This document shows positions 36,688-48,600 of a stretch of DNA of 64,000 nucleotides, piece after piece. The notes under the pieces are model-generated. The model saw only the letters and a program-made list of their open reading frames with translations. It did no database searches and was not told where the DNA came from. Source of the DNA: Neospora caninum Liverpool (taxonomy: Eukaryota; Apicomplexa; Conoidasida; Eucoccidiorida; Sarcocystidae); NCBI RefSeq assembly GCF_000208865.1, contig NC_018398.1, positions 4,550,710 to 4,614,709 on the forward strand, in the 5' to 3' direction. Position 1 is the stretch's first letter. Every line of letters begins with the position of its first letter. Both the position numbers and the translations under genes were made by a program.

Positions 36688-38280
36688 TAGTCTCTAGCAC
36701 GGCTAATCTATGAAGGAAGCAGATAACACACCAAAGCAGGCGCTGAATAATAAAGTGCAGACTCCAAAGATATGCACAAAAACATCGGACACATGACCAG
36801 ATGTATAGGGAGACGCAGGTCAACACGCCGCGTACCGGGGGTTAAATCGATGCGTCCACATACATACGCATGTAGCAATATCTGCGCGTCTGGAGGAGCG
36901 AAAACGGAAGCTGGCTTGACACTCAACGTAACGAGCATCATAACCAGGTTTCGCACCCTAATGTAATTATTGCATTTTTAGTGCGAACAAAAAGTGCGGG
37001 CGACCAATAGGCGAAACAGGAACCAGGACTCTGGCAATCCGCAGTTGCACTGGCCGAGATACCAGGGTTTGGATACCACGCATGCAACTGTCTGCAGGGA
37101 AATCAAGCGACATTCACGGCCGCGGCACCTGCTGGCGAAGCATACGATAAACGATGCCCTTTATCATTACTAGAGGGAATATTGCTAATGGTATACACAT
37201 TTGAAGGCATACCGTCTATAATTTAAGAAAATCAAGAGCCGGCTTCCCGCTCGGCTGGTGCGAGCTGACGGGCACGGACCAAGACAAAACGGGGTGAACA
37301 ATATCTATATCCTCGATGTACATTTATCCGTCAGAAACAAAAGCACGTAACTGTGGACGATAGACACGCATTTTCTTGTGACACTGTGGTCAGCGCCACA
37401 TATTGTAAGCACGGGCGACTGTGTTTATGAAATCGTCTATTGCACACGCATGTGTCAATGCTCGAAGATCACCTGAATAAGGGTACCGGGGGAGAGAGAA
37501 TACGACAGTTCCGGGGTGTTCGTCGGCTGCAAAGAATCCAGCCCTGTACCTCGACGTTCGAAGCCACTGTTCGCAACGTTGGAAGGTTAATGGGGAGGTT
37601 TTCTTTCCGGCAACCGTTGGTGAGTTTCCATTCTGGCATTGTGACACCGACCCTGCAGTCACTGTCAAGGGAACAAGCTGGAGCCGTGGTGGTTGCTGGC
37701 TAAAAACCTGTACGCTGACAAAGCGCACAAGGATCTGGTTGCCTCAGTGATAGAGCAGCAAGCCTCACGTTTGGTTCCAGTTTCTGTCCTGGGGACACAC
37801 GCGCTAAAGACGAAGATCACAGATTTCACCGAACGGCAGGCTCAACCATTTTAATGATAGTCTTGTGTTGGGTCACTTTGCACATAGTCTCGTCATACTG
37901 AGGGGGAGAGGCATGTTTGCCCAATGGGACCCTGTCGGTAGTCGCTTGGCAGAAAGTCGAAGTGTGAAATGGATGGGGTCATTTGGGTAAACATTGCCGT
38001 TGTAGCTTGGCAATTCCCCTACGCGAGATCCAGAAGCTTGGCGAGCAGCTTCTCTTTCTGCCAGCGCCTGTGCAACCGAACAACCCGAAGACCGCCTAAT
38101 AACGGACGCACAGTCACGCTTCAGGCTCTGGGTTTATCATCGACGGTAGCCAATCCCTACTTCAGCCACTTGCATTGGTTTCCTCTTCTCGAATTCAGAG
38201 AAGCATGAATAAATATCTATATGTATGCATATATATCGACTTGAATTGTATGTCGGACCTGACCGACGCTCACCCTTCCG

Positions 38281-38322
38281 ACGGCGGCGTACGGTGTAAC
38301 GGCGGCGTACCGTGTAACGGCA
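38281..38322 (+). repeat. 18-base tandem duplication
   Basis: Two 18-base units, 38281-38298 and 38299-38316, differing at one base (ACGGCGGCGTAC then G or C, GTGTA), plus a partial third unit. No coding context. Confidence 0.7.
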
Positions 38323-39774
38323 GCGAGAGAGCACGAGGCCGCCGCGAAGGAAAGTGCCCGCTTTCTTAGAGAAGAACACAAGCACGCTGGTGCCTTTCCA
38401 GGCCTTTTCGCCAGAGCCAAGCTACCAACGCTTTGTGTATCCGAAGGCTTTCCCAGTTTCTGAACGACGTTCCAGTTGAAAGGAAGTGGCGATGGGCTCT
38501 CAGCCTCGGGGGCCAGTTGGTTTTTCATCCTAGATTGACCGTTCGCTTCCTCCAGCAAATGGGACCCAATCAATGACAGAAGAAAGACGAAGTCTCCAGC
38601 TGATATGGGACATTGCCGCCACATGCTGAAGGCTCCTCAAGTTGTCGGGGCTGTTGTTGTTGGCTGTTTTTCAACAATTGCGTGAACACGATCCAAGGAT
38701 GAAGGTGATTGGGAAAGGACAGCGCAGCTGCCTTGTTTACGAACGAGTGGCAATGCGTTTCTCTGTAGACAGACATGGAGCTGCCTCTTTTGCTCTTTGC
38801 AAACATTCACTAGTAATAGCCCCGCTGTCGCTACCGCAAACTACTGTACACCGCGGGTACTGGCAACTTAACACAGAGGTTGTACAGAAGATAGCTTCAA
38901 ATTTTCTGCGCTAAGTGAGCTGAAGAACAGTCTGTTTCAGTGGCAAAAGCAATGCGGTTCCTACTTGCAAAAACCGGCTCGTAGATTTGGTCCTTGGGTT
39001 CATTTCCAAATTGATCTCGACAGTGAATTGCTGGAGCAAGGGCCATCGGTGCACCATACTCAGTCTAGTAGATGTCTGTCTCAGCCGGTCAGGAGGCAGG
39101 ATGTCATTATGTAGCCTGCCTGGGTTGTCCCCACCCCTGCGGGTGTATTTGCGTTTTCGTATTACGTCATAAGTTAATTCCGTTTGCTCTACGGCTTTTG
39201 AAAAGCAACGGCCGAGCTGGTTTTGTCAACTCGGCTGCCTTCATGCACAGCATGATAAGCAGTTTTATGGTATTCTTTAAACGAAGATGTCCTAGCGTAT
39301 AACACACCTGGAAGCAACCCTGTCCTCTAAAGACATGGGTTATCAGGAAATCAACGGTTATTAAGAGTGGAATCAGCAGAGAAAACTGGCGGCCGGCCGT
39401 GCCAGTGGCAGAAGACAAAGGCGCGGAAAAGGGGGCGGAACTGTCGCAGTGGCTACGCTTTTCCATTCGCTGGGGAAGGTTGACGCTGTAACAGCAACGC
39501 AGCCCATGATTGCGGAATGTGCGCGCTTTCGTTGCGTCATCCCATATGTCGTCTGGAACGTAAATAATGGTGAAAAGGAGTTCTTTGAAGGGAAGGAGCT
39601 GTGTCTTTCAACGCAAGTCCCCTGGTTCTGTTCGCCGTGAGGGTGCGAATCTCAGCGTGTGTTTGTCTTGTCCTCTACAGAACCTTGCTGGGGGGTCGCA
39701 GAGACAGAGGGAAACTTCACGCCTTTTTGAGTGGAAAGTGTCTCCCCAGCTCAAATTGCATTTCCTTCCGAAAC

Positions 39775-39781
39775 TGAGACG
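39775..39781 (+). promoter_or_regulatory. TGAGACG heptamer (WGAGACG-type promoter word)
   Basis: An exact match to the heptanucleotide WGAGACG described in Toxoplasma promoters, about 880 bases upstream of the cyclin-gene ATG. A seven-base word occurs often by chance, so this is only a candidate element. Confidence 0.25.
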
Positions 39782-40661
39782 TCGACACCTCCGATTCGCA
39801 TTCTTCTCGGATTCGTGGACTCTTCGTTTTGAGACAATCGCGGCGCCGCTGTCCGGCCAAAGGAGCTCCCCGCCCGGCATGCGCAGCGAATGGAGAAACG
39901 TGTGCATTCTCTGTCCTTTCCTCACCAAGTGGAATTCGCGTTCCGCCGTGGAAATGTAGGCGCTGGAGATAGATGACAGCCAGATTCGTGGGCGGGCTGT
40001 CCCGAAAAAGAGAGTCTGCTAGGGCACTTTGCGTGGAGACGAACAGGTGGACTGGTCGTGGCACCCTGCGTTTCAGCCGACGATGACCGTTTCCATGCTT
40101 TTGGAGAAATGCAAGGATACAGCCTCGTCCCCGCATATCTGCACGCAATCCAGGGCGTGCAGCGGCATGTGGACAGCGGATTCGCAGCATGCAGTGCCCG
40201 ATCCACACATGGTTTTTACTGTCTATGGCCACACGCACAGACCCCTTCGTTCTGGCGCCTTTTCTTCTCTGGCGGGTTTGGGACTCGACTCCCGTCCCTG
40301 ACATACCTCTGTCTAAAGCTTTCAGAGTGCCTTGATATCTGCTTTGTATGCCCAATTCTCGAATCTGACGGTCGCCTGCTTCCCACATCTCAACGGCAAA
40401 GGAGACATTGTGATCGTTCCTGTGATAGTCGACACGCCGGGAACAATCGTTCCAGTGAGTGCGGATATGCTGTTTCGGAGGACTTCGCATTGCAATGCCA
40501 CTAGCTACGCGACAGGCGTCGTGTTTTGCACCCGCCTTACTCCCTTGTCAGTCTTTGAATCCTGCGGGCGCAGTAGACGTTGAAGACGGTGGCCGAATCC
40601 GCTGACCTGCACACCTGCTTCCCGGGCCGCTCCTTTGCTACGTCCTTTCACTCCGTGATCC

Positions 40662-43600
40662 ATGGCAACTGGACCGCAGTGGAACCGTCCTGGATGTCCT
40701 TTTGTTCCGGAACCCATCTTCCTGAACAAATGGGAGCGTCGCGACGAACAGCCGCTGGCTCCCGCGTCAACCCCGTTCTTTCCTGCGGACGCGGGGGACC
40801 CGCGCAAATTTCCACACTGCGGCAGAACGGACCTTGAGCGGACGGCGGGAGTTTCCCCGCCGCGAGCAGGGCGTGGGGTGTCTGTACACCCCGAGCACCC
40901 GTGTTGGGGCACTCAGAGAGGCGACCCTGGCTTCCAGACTGTCAGCGGGTTTCCCACTGTGTGTGCTTCGAAAGGAAGAGGTGCTGACGGCGCAACTGGG
41001 CTCGCAGATATCGGAATCACTGCTCCGTCCCGCTACCAGCAAGAGCGATCACCTGGAAAGCATTCCAGGCAAGCGGACGGCGCGGCCGGAGTCAGCAATC
41101 AAGGGGACGGCGTCTACGTCTTTCCACCTCAAGAAAGCGCTGATCTCGCGTCACCGCGACAGACCCTCCATCAACGGGAAGGGTATGTGGGACATCCAGA
41201 GCCCCACAGACGCAGCACTTCCCATATGGGCGAGGAGGAAATGTCTTGCGCCCCCGTGGCTGCTGGACAGAAAGAAAACGCTCCGTGGGGAATCCGGTCC
41301 CTTGCTGCGACACCCCTCGACCTTGAACATGTCGCCAGGAAAGTTGCATCTTGGCAACAGGACGTCCTTGGGACCAAACCGTCTCATTTTTCAGGTCGTT
41401 CAAGCGACAGCACTCCCCCGCTTTCCAGGATGCCTTCTTGCGTGTCGTCTGCTTCCTCTCTTTCTGTTGCTCCCCTTCGCGAAAGCCCCGGCGCATTTGC
41501 GTCAGCGGCACGGATCCCTGTGGCAGGCAGTGCAGACTTCCCGTCCTCTTCCCCCCCCCGGCGACATGCGGAGTCTGAGCGGCTTCTCACAGGACATTTT
41601 CCCGAAAACCCGGTGCCCGTCCGAGGGCGGCTGTACTCCTACGGCTCCTGTGGGGCATCCGACGCCGACTCGTTCCTCTCAAAATCGCCGAGATATTCTT
41701 CGGGACGCGTGTCGGCGACCGCGCCTTCACCTGGTCCAGCGGACTGGGTGTCGAATTCGCACGTGGCAGGGCCCGTATCTGGGCGATATCCCGAAGCTTT
41801 CGAGCGCGTGGTAACGCCCAGGCGGGCGGACAGGAGCACGGACTCTCAAGAGATGCGACTCCCGAGCACGCGGCAAACGCCTGCCGGAGGTTCGCCTGGC
41901 TTGGCGTGCAGCAACCCGCGTGGCCGCGCAGCGCCTGACGCTTCTGCCTCCGGCTCGCTCGGGAACAGATCCTCTGTCTCTGGAAGGGGGGGACCCAAAA
42001 ATGGTGTGACAGCGCTCTCTTCCGCGCTCTCTGTCTTTCCTTTCCTTCTCCCCAGCGCCGCCGTCCTGCCGGTCGGCGCCGTCGATAGAAACTCCGAGCG
42101 TGCGGGGCTGAAAGCTAGCGCATCCGCGGAAGTCACCATGCACTCGACTTCTCCAGTGTCTCACAGCTCTCGACCTCGTGCCGGAAGCCGCAGAGCGGCC
42201 TCCATTGCTCTGCATGCACCGGATCTCGCATCTGGTTCCGTGAGACCGAGTGTCTCCACCCCGCTCCATCCCGCCGAGTCCGAGAAGAAAAGTGCTTCGC
42301 ATGTCCACGATGTGGGCTGGGTAGCCGAGAAGTCAAGGAAACCGACGCCTGCAGATCAGCGGCTCGAGGAAACGCTCCTCGCCTTCCTTGCAGCCGCCAC
42401 GCCCGACGCTGAAGAAGACGATTTGCGGCGACTGCAGCGAAACAGCATGGAGTTGGATCTTCTTCTGCCGCAAGTATCTGTGACAGAGTCGGACGCGGGC
42501 ACGACCATGCCTTCCGAGCTCCAGATCAGCTCGGCAGGCAGTGGACTAGGAGCTCGGGACCGCCACCGTGGTTTCGGCCGCAGCGACGCTCGTGGACAAA
42601 GTGCCAGGCGAGTGGTCTGTGGGCGGAGCGCGCAAGTGTGTTGCTGCTTGGGCCCGTTAGTGAGCAGCCTCCACACAAGGTCTTTGTGCGACTTGTACGA
42701 GGAAGAAGCGTTCTTTCTTCCCGAGCAGGACATCTTGGAAGTGAAATTCAACTGGTGGCAGATGCTCAAGCGCGAATTTCGCCTGCAGATCCACTGGGAG
42801 CTGCAGCAGGAGTTTCAGAACTCGCGGCGGTGCGAGTTTCCAAGGCTCCAGCGCCAGGAAAGGCTGCTCAGCCGCTGGTCGTACTGCGTCTCCAACGTCA
42901 GCGCTCACCACGTCCCGGAGGCTCGTCGCCTTCTTCAAGAAGGCCCGAAGCCGTCGGACGAGGACGGCGCCGCGGCGGGCCAGGGCTCGGGCGCGTCAGT
43001 CAGGGGGACAGAGTGTCGGGGTGCCGGCAAGGACGGCCTCGGGGCCATCGATGTGGGCGCGCTTCTGTCGCGGGCGGGCGAGAGCCGCGGGAGAGATGGC
43101 GACTTCATGGACTGCTCAGACGCGCGGGGAGGCGCCGGCAACGACGGGCGGCGGACGCTGAACCGCCACTTGCGGCAGCGGGCGTGGACGTGGATGTGGC
43201 AGTGCGCCGCAGGTCTCGGGTTCTGCGTCGCGACGCGGTTCCTCGGTTTGCAGCTCTTGGACGCGTACGTTGCTCACGAGCAGTCTCCCGTCGATGCCGA
43301 GAACGAAAACCAAGCGAGTCTGGTGGCAGTGGCGTGCCTGCTCATCGCCGCGGGCCTCCGCGGCCACTGGAAGGACATCCACAAGGACGCGTACCTCGCC
43401 GGGATCGTTAGAGGCCTGGACTTCCCGTACTCCGTCGACGAAGTGATTCAGACCCAGTACGACATCCTCCAGCTGCTTCCCGCTGGGCTGATGCTGAGTA
43501 AAACTGTGGTTGACTACTTCCGTCTCTTCCTGGCCCACCTGCGGGATCTGCCGAACGTGATCCAGCATCTCGACGCAATTCCGCCCGAGGTGGCCGAGCC

Positions 43601-45629
43601 GGCAACCCAGAGTCTGTGTGTCGCCGCGTCTTCTCTCCCATCGAGCGACGCCCTCGGGCTCGCCTCCCGCTCCGACCCCGGCGCGTCGGATATTCGCGTA
43701 TCCGCCGGCTTCGGCAGTGACTTGCAGGGAGACGAGAACCAGTTTGCGGAAGATCTGCAGCCTCTCGGAGGCCTCCCGTCTCCCTTTCGCTTCGGACAGA
43801 GTGGACAGAACAGCGTGAAGACGCGGACACGCAGAGGCAAGTTGCCCACGCGCTCGCCTCGCCCTCCGTGCGAGACAGGCGAGGTGGGTATACCGACTGG
43901 GGACCAGTCCAGGTCGAGGCAGGAGTCTGTGGACTGCCGGAGCAGCCGAAGAGCTTCCCAGCACGGCCCGTTCTTGCCGGAGGTGTCCGAGGGCGACGCA
44001 CGTATGGGGAGCGCGGGAGCCCTCGTCTCTCTCTTTGATTTCTGGAAATGCACGGGTCTCCTGGCGTGTCTAGAGGCGCTCATCCTGCGGAGCTGCTCGG
44101 CCGTCGCAGGCTCGGTGGGGCCGCCGCTGCTGGTGCCCCCGAGTCGCCTCGTGGCAGCGCTCCTGCTGCGTCTGTTGGAGCCGTACAGCACGGCGAGGAT
44201 GGTGGAGAACGCAGAGAGGCGGGCGGAAACCAACGGTCCTGCCGGCGACCGACCGGAAGAACCAGTTCTCGGACATCCCGGCACTGCCGCGTGGAGCCGG
44301 TTCGTTTGCACCTTTGTGTTCCGTCTCCACTACGACGCCGACATGGTCTTCTGGAAGGCCGTCCTCGCCCCACTGATCGATGGCGTGCTGCGCATGGAAG
44401 ACAACCACTGTTTCCTCGCCCTTTGGCAAGCGGGAAGCGAGGTCTGGGCCCGACTGATAGCGCGGAGTTGCCACACTGGGGAGGAAGACCTCGAGCCGCC
44501 GGGAGTTTCCCGCGAGTCCAGCGGCGCACGCCCGTTTTTCCGTGAAAGAGAACTCTCTTCTGAAAACCTGCATCGGGCGTCAGCTGGGTCTCTCGCGCCG
44601 GGGCGTCTTCTTTCACAGGCAAGCGAAACGAAGGCCAGCCGCGAGGGCTACGTTTCCGCGCAGCTGACTCAGGATCTGCGGCCCCACCGGCCTGTGAAGA
44701 GAAGCGTCTCTGCGGAGACTCTCGCCAGTTCCTGGCGAGAAGGCGCTTCGCGACGTCTCGGCGCCCAGACGCAGCAAACAGACTTCGCCGGGTGGACGGT
44801 AGGTCCCGTCCCCGGAGAAGAGTCGGAGATGCAGGCGTTGCAGGCCGACAGACCAGCGACTCCGCCTGCAAACCGATGTCGCGGCTCTGACCAACTCAGC
44901 CGACGGAGAGTCGAAAGCGGGGGCAGGGTGTCGGCGGGTCGTAGGAAACCCTCGAGCTTTGTCTCCAGCGCGACTGGGGCCGTTCTGACTCCGAGCGCGG
45001 ACAATCGACAGGCTCCTGTGTGTGGCCAAGCCGCCTTCCTTCCACAAGACGTCCACGCCTGGGACGGCGACCTCGCCTTCGATGAGACCATGCAGTGGGA
45101 GACCGCCGAAGACACTCGCTCCGCCGCGCCTCCTGCTGCTGGTTCCTGTTCTCCACGAGTCTCCTCGAGCTCTGGTCGGGCCCCCTGCGAGACGCGGCTA
45201 TCCAGAGGGATTCTGCTTGAAGAACAAGGACACCCCGCCCAAGTCGCCTCGAGTTCTCATAGAAACTCCGCAGAGAGACAGCTGGGACAGCTCCCAGCAG
45301 AGGGCGGGCGCGTGGTGTACACGAGCAGCCAGTTTCAAAATGTCCAGGCAGACACTGCGTACCCCGTGGACGTCAGAGATTTCCCCGTTTGCCGCCCCGC
45401 GAGGGACGGATCTCAAGGCGGTCCGGCGAGAAACGTCCGCCAGAGACACAGCGAGCGACACCGAGCGTCGTGGTCTGCCGCTGACGAGGCTCCTGTCGCT
45501 TCGCACACGAGAAGAGAGCGTCTTTCCTCGATGGGGAGGTTCTCGAGCTCGGAGAGTCGTCGCGGGGGCGCCGGTGCGGAGGAGATGTACCGTCAGAACT
45601 CGGCGTACACAGATCGCATTCGCCGGTGA
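40662..45629 (+). CDS. Giant cyclin-box protein, intronless, 1655 residues
   Basis: One uninterrupted frame from ATG (context GATCCATGG) to TGA. The first 640 residues are Ser/Pro/Arg/Gly-rich and look disordered. An ordered stretch starts around residue 640 (CCLGPLVSSL, NWWQMLKREFRLQIHWELQQ at about 697). After a Gly/Ala-rich insert, residues about 838-965 fit a cyclin N-terminal fold: RAWTWMWQCAAGLGFCVATR (helix 1), LLDAYVA, SLVAVACLLIAAGLRG (the LAxxCLxIAxK helix, with the family's Lys replaced by Gly) and VIQTQYDILQLLPAGLMLSK. Two more helical, hydrophobic blocks at about 1123-1190 and 1210-1272 could be a second cyclin fold. The last 380 residues are again low complexity. Cyclins activate CDK-type kinases; this one is so long, and diverged at the usual Lys, that its partner cannot be named. 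Alternative: a cyclin-like scaffold without kinase. Confidence 0.75.
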   Translation: MATGPQWNRPGCPFVPEPIFLNKWERRDEQPLAPASTPFFPADAGDPRKFPHCGRTDLERTAGVSPPRAGRGVSVHPEHPCWGTQRGDPGFQTVSGFPTVCASKGRGADGATGLADIGITAPSRYQQERSPGKHSRQADGAAGVSNQGDGVYVFPPQESADLASPRQTLHQREGYVGHPEPHRRSTSHMGEEEMSCAPVAAGQKENAPWGIRSLAATPLDLEHVARKVASWQQDVLGTKPSHFSGRSSDSTPPLSRMPSCVSSASSLSVAPLRESPGAFASAARIPVAGSADFPSSSPPRRHAESERLLTGHFPENPVPVRGRLYSYGSCGASDADSFLSKSPRYSSGRVSATAPSPGPADWVSNSHVAGPVSGRYPEAFERVVTPRRADRSTDSQEMRLPSTRQTPAGGSPGLACSNPRGRAAPDASASGSLGNRSSVSGRGGPKNGVTALSSALSVFPFLLPSAAVLPVGAVDRNSERAGLKASASAEVTMHSTSPVSHSSRPRAGSRRAASIALHAPDLASGSVRPSVSTPLHPAESEKKSASHVHDVGWVAEKSRKPTPADQRLEETLLAFLAAATPDAEEDDLRRLQRNSMELDLLLPQVSVTESDAGTTMPSELQISSAGSGLGARDRHRGFGRSDARGQSARRVVCGRSAQVCCCLGPLVSSLHTRSLCDLYEEEAFFLPEQDILEVKFNWWQMLKREFRLQIHWELQQEFQNSRRCEFPRLQRQERLLSRWSYCVSNVSAHHVPEARRLLQEGPKPSDEDGAAAGQGSGASVRGTECRGAGKDGLGAIDVGALLSRAGESRGRDGDFMDCSDARGGAGNDGRRTLNRHLRQRAWTWMWQCAAGLGFCVATRFLGLQLLDAYVAHEQSPVDAENENQASLVAVACLLIAAGLRGHWKDIHKDAYLAGIVRGLDFPYSVDEVIQTQYDILQLLPAGLMLSKTVVDYFRLFLAHLRDLPNVIQHLDAIPPEVAEPATQSLCVAASSLPSSDALGLASRSDPGASDIRVSAGFGSDLQGDENQFAEDLQPLGGLPSPFRFGQSGQNSVKTRTRRGKLPTRSPRPPCETGEVGIPTGDQSRSRQESVDCRSSRRASQHGPFLPEVSEGDARMGSAGALVSLFDFWKCTGLLACLEALILRSCSAVAGSVGPPLLVPPSRLVAALLLRLLEPYSTARMVENAERRAETNGPAGDRPEEPVLGHPGTAAWSRFVCTFVFRLHYDADMVFWKAVLAPLIDGVLRMEDNHCFLALWQAGSEVWARLIARSCHTGEEDLEPPGVSRESSGARPFFRERELSSENLHRASAGSLAPGRLLSQASETKASREGYVSAQLTQDLRPHRPVKRSVSAETLASSWREGASRRLGAQTQQTDFAGWTVGPVPGEESEMQALQADRPATPPANRCRGSDQLSRRRVESGGRVSAGRRKPSSFVSSATGAVLTPSADNRQAPVCGQAAFLPQDVHAWDGDLAFDETMQWETAEDTRSAAPPAAGSCSPRVSSSSGRAPCETRLSRGILLEEQGHPAQVASSSHRNSAERQLGQLPAEGGRVVYTSSQFQNVQADTAYPVDVRDFPVCRPARDGSQGGPARNVRQRHSERHRASWSAADEAPVASHTRRERLSSMGRFSSSESRRGGAGAEEMYRQNSAYTDRIRR

Positions 45630-48600
45630 TAAAGCGCCAGCAGTGTGCCCCACGAAGGACCGAGCAGCAGCTGTCCATGCGTGGCCATTCCCCGAGAGAA
45701 AGAGACTCACGTGTGGGGCTGCGAAGATTCTCTGCAGGACTGTGCTCGGAACCCCCATCCGGTGAGACAGTGCGGTGTGTGAAGGCGCGAAGAGGAGGCC
45801 TGTGAGAGTGGGCTGGCGGGTTCTCTGCCTGTGTGTTGCCGCGCGACAGAATCTCTCCTGCGCGGGTCCCCGACCTGCCGTGCGCGTCGAGACTTTGGTC
45901 TTCAGTAAGAGACGAGGCTGTGGAAGGCTCGCAAGCGAGGCGTTTTCTCGCTACGGCTTTGTGCGCCAGAGAGAATGCTGCGCGTCTCTCCAAGAGAGTT
46001 GACGCTTCTGTGTCGTCTCCTCGAGAGGACAGCCTTGTCGCTACGGCACACGCACGTGTCTTCGAAGAGCCCTGGTGATACAGAGAGATATTCCCGCTTC
46101 CCGCAAGGCAACCATATCGGAGTCTCCCAAACGGAAGCGAGCGGGTTTCCCTCGCCGGCCTTCTGACCGCCGTTTCCAGCGAATCTCAGGCATTTCCTCG
46201 CCACGAACGAGCCGCGAGTCGGCTGTATGCGTGAAGCCCGAGCACGAGCGACGCATGCGGCATTCGAACAGAGCGCTGGCGCGTTTGGAGCCGAGTAACG
46301 TAGAGAAGAAGAACGAGGGAGGGAACTCACGACGCGCTGCATCTCTCTTCCGTAGAAAGGCGAAAATGTCGGTCTATGCCCGTTCCTCGAGGTGTACGCA
46401 CACTGTGTCCGACAATCGGGAGTGCGAGCGCGGCGAAAAAGAGCCACGTGAGACGCTGGCGGAGGGGGCGGCTGCCTAAAGGCGACGCCATGCAGTCTGA
46501 TTCGAGGAAGACGCTTGCCAGTCGGTTGTCCGTGGAGAGCGCCGGTGCTCGAAACGCCGTGTTGCTTTGTGGCACCGGATTCCCACTGCGCATCCCTTCC
46601 TGTGGAGCCTCAGCGGCCCTTCGTTGGCGTTAACGAGGCCGTCGTAGGCCTGGATCTACGAGGGGGTGACGAGTTTGCCCGAGCGCCGCCTCTCGCGAAA
46701 CGTTCAAGAGACGAGGAAGGTCGAACGCCTCGACGCGACTCTCTCTCAAGGGAACGCGATGCTTTCGTATTCAGCTGCAGGCGTCACAAGGGCGGTGTGG
46801 AGCACGCCGACCTTCAGCTCTTCCAGGTCAGCGCAGACTGCCAAGGCGGCGGATCTTTTTGAGGCGTGCGTGAATCTCTGGAAAGAGACGGAGCGGGAAA
46901 ACCGTTTGGTGAGTCGTGTAGTCTCAACGGCACTGGACTCTGGGTTCTTTTCCGGGAAGAAACGGAAACTGCGGGGATGAAGGCGCTTTTCACTGGACAG
47001 CAGAGTGAAGAAAGGAAAGCAGACTGAGGCCTGTGTGGCCCATCCTTGGTCGCTGAATCTCTCGAGAGGTTTATTACCGAAAGTGTTTCTGGGCCGGAGT
47101 CTGAACGTGGAGAGGGGCGTGTCTCTACGAGAGAGCGATCGAAATGCGCTCGCTGGTCGCTTTTTCTCCTGCGTCGGTTCTCAGGTTTCTTCTCCCATGG
47201 GACCACCTCTGTGGAGACGCCCTAGGGCTCGTGCGAGCGGCAAAAGTCCAGGCCTCACAAGCCAGGTGATGCCCGGAAACGAGAAGTGACGGTGGCGCGT
47301 GTCCAAGTGGGGGAAGAAAACTCGAGATATTTTTGAGGAGGGCTGTCAGAAGCGAGGAGCTCGAAATTGTTGGATGCTTAGAAAACCGGCCAGCGTCGGG
47401 CAGTGCACTCAACCCGACGACGTGAGCGGATTGTGACCGTGTGGCCGTTTCATTTTGTCGCGCGGCAAACGTCTCATGCTCCTGCACAGAGCCTGCTTCT
47501 GCAGGATGTCGCCAGCACGCAAGCGCAAGACGTGGTGTCTCCGCGCGCTTTGCGGTGCGGCTGCAGTGGGAGAACACCCGTTTGCCGCACGAAGAGCCCC
47601 GACTGTGTATGCAGCGTGAGATAGACAGGGAGATCGATCCGGGGACTGGGAATGAGTTTACACCCTTTTCCGCAGATTTTGGGATACTTGTGTCGACGCG
47701 TGGCTTGACGAAGCTCTTCCAGAGGGGTGACTCCATGGAAGGCAGGATATGCGCCAGGTCTACGAGACAGACCTACTCGTGTTGATGCACAGAAGACAAA
47801 AGGGACGGTGATTTGGATCAAGGACTTCGCCTCGAGCTCCAGAAGACGGCGCATGTGACACAGGGGCCATGAGCGGTGGAGAAACGGCCTTTCCACTGGA
47901 GACCGAGAGCCCGTGGGGCTACGAAGGTGAAGGAGAGGGGAGCACCAGGGGCGTGAGGAGCCCCTCAGCTCTGGTTCATGTGTGTCTCAATTGGGCTTTT
48001 CCAGAAGCGGTGTCTCGGGTGTGAGGGCTAGGTTCATATCTGTCGGGGTTCAGTCAACTGAAATGTGCGAGGGATGGACGAGGCGACTCAGCGCGTGAGA
48101 CAGAGAAAGCGATGAGAGGCGTGGTTGGCAGCTATGGCGCTGTGCGTCTTGTACGGTGGGCGGTGAGTTTTGTTTTTTCTTTGCGGGAACCTTCATCGCT
48201 TGACTCTTGCTTTCCTGACCCAAACTTGGGGTCGCGATTCTGGAGAGCCCAGCGGCTCAAGAAACTGCTTCCTTCTTAACTTTTCAATGTCTCCTTTCTT
48301 GTCGTAACAAAGCGGCCTGGCCGAAGGCCCCCAGAGCGTCCCTAAAGTGAAGACGCGAGTCCAAAATCATAAATGCAGCCCCACATGCATCAGAGCCACC
48401 GTTTTCATCGCCTGCATGTCTTCCGAAGGAGGGGCCGTCTTTGGAGGGAACAAAGGCGCGCCGGGCGCAACTTCGAAAAACGCTTAGCAGCGTGCACGTG
48501 GACCCCGCCGACCACTGCCTCTCCCTCGGCTGTCGCGGAAGTGTTAGAGCACACGGGAAAAACCAGAAATGCAAAAGCGAAGTTGGTTCGCGGCCCTCGC

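Larger units (their letters stand above)
36042..40661. other. 4.6 kb head-to-head spacer between C2 gene (-) and cyclin gene (+)
   Basis: The longest gene-free stretch of the window. It must hold two divergent promoters and 5' untranslated regions. Open frames of up to 257 codons exist (39717-40490, minus), but they lack splice sites, hydrophobic or motif structure, and family resemblance. A C4G pentanucleotide run and an 18-base tandem repeat lie inside it, and one WGAGACG promoter word is near its right end. Confidence 0.55.

Noticed and set aside
39717..40490. 257-codon minus frame upstream of the cyclin gene
   Set aside because: Composition is irregular with many His, Arg and Cys, no start context, no motif and no splice sites. 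It is better explained as promoter and leader DNA of the cyclin gene.
40834..41814. 326-codon plus frame inside the cyclin gene
   Set aside because: It is a shadow frame of the GC-rich, low-complexity N-terminal part of the cyclin protein. No motif is visible and the main frame carries the ordered domain.
43116..44311. Two minus frames (282 and 265 codons) opposite the cyclin box
   Set aside because: They are antisense to the conserved helices of the main frame, are Arg/Pro/Ser-rich without structure, and are explained by high GC content.
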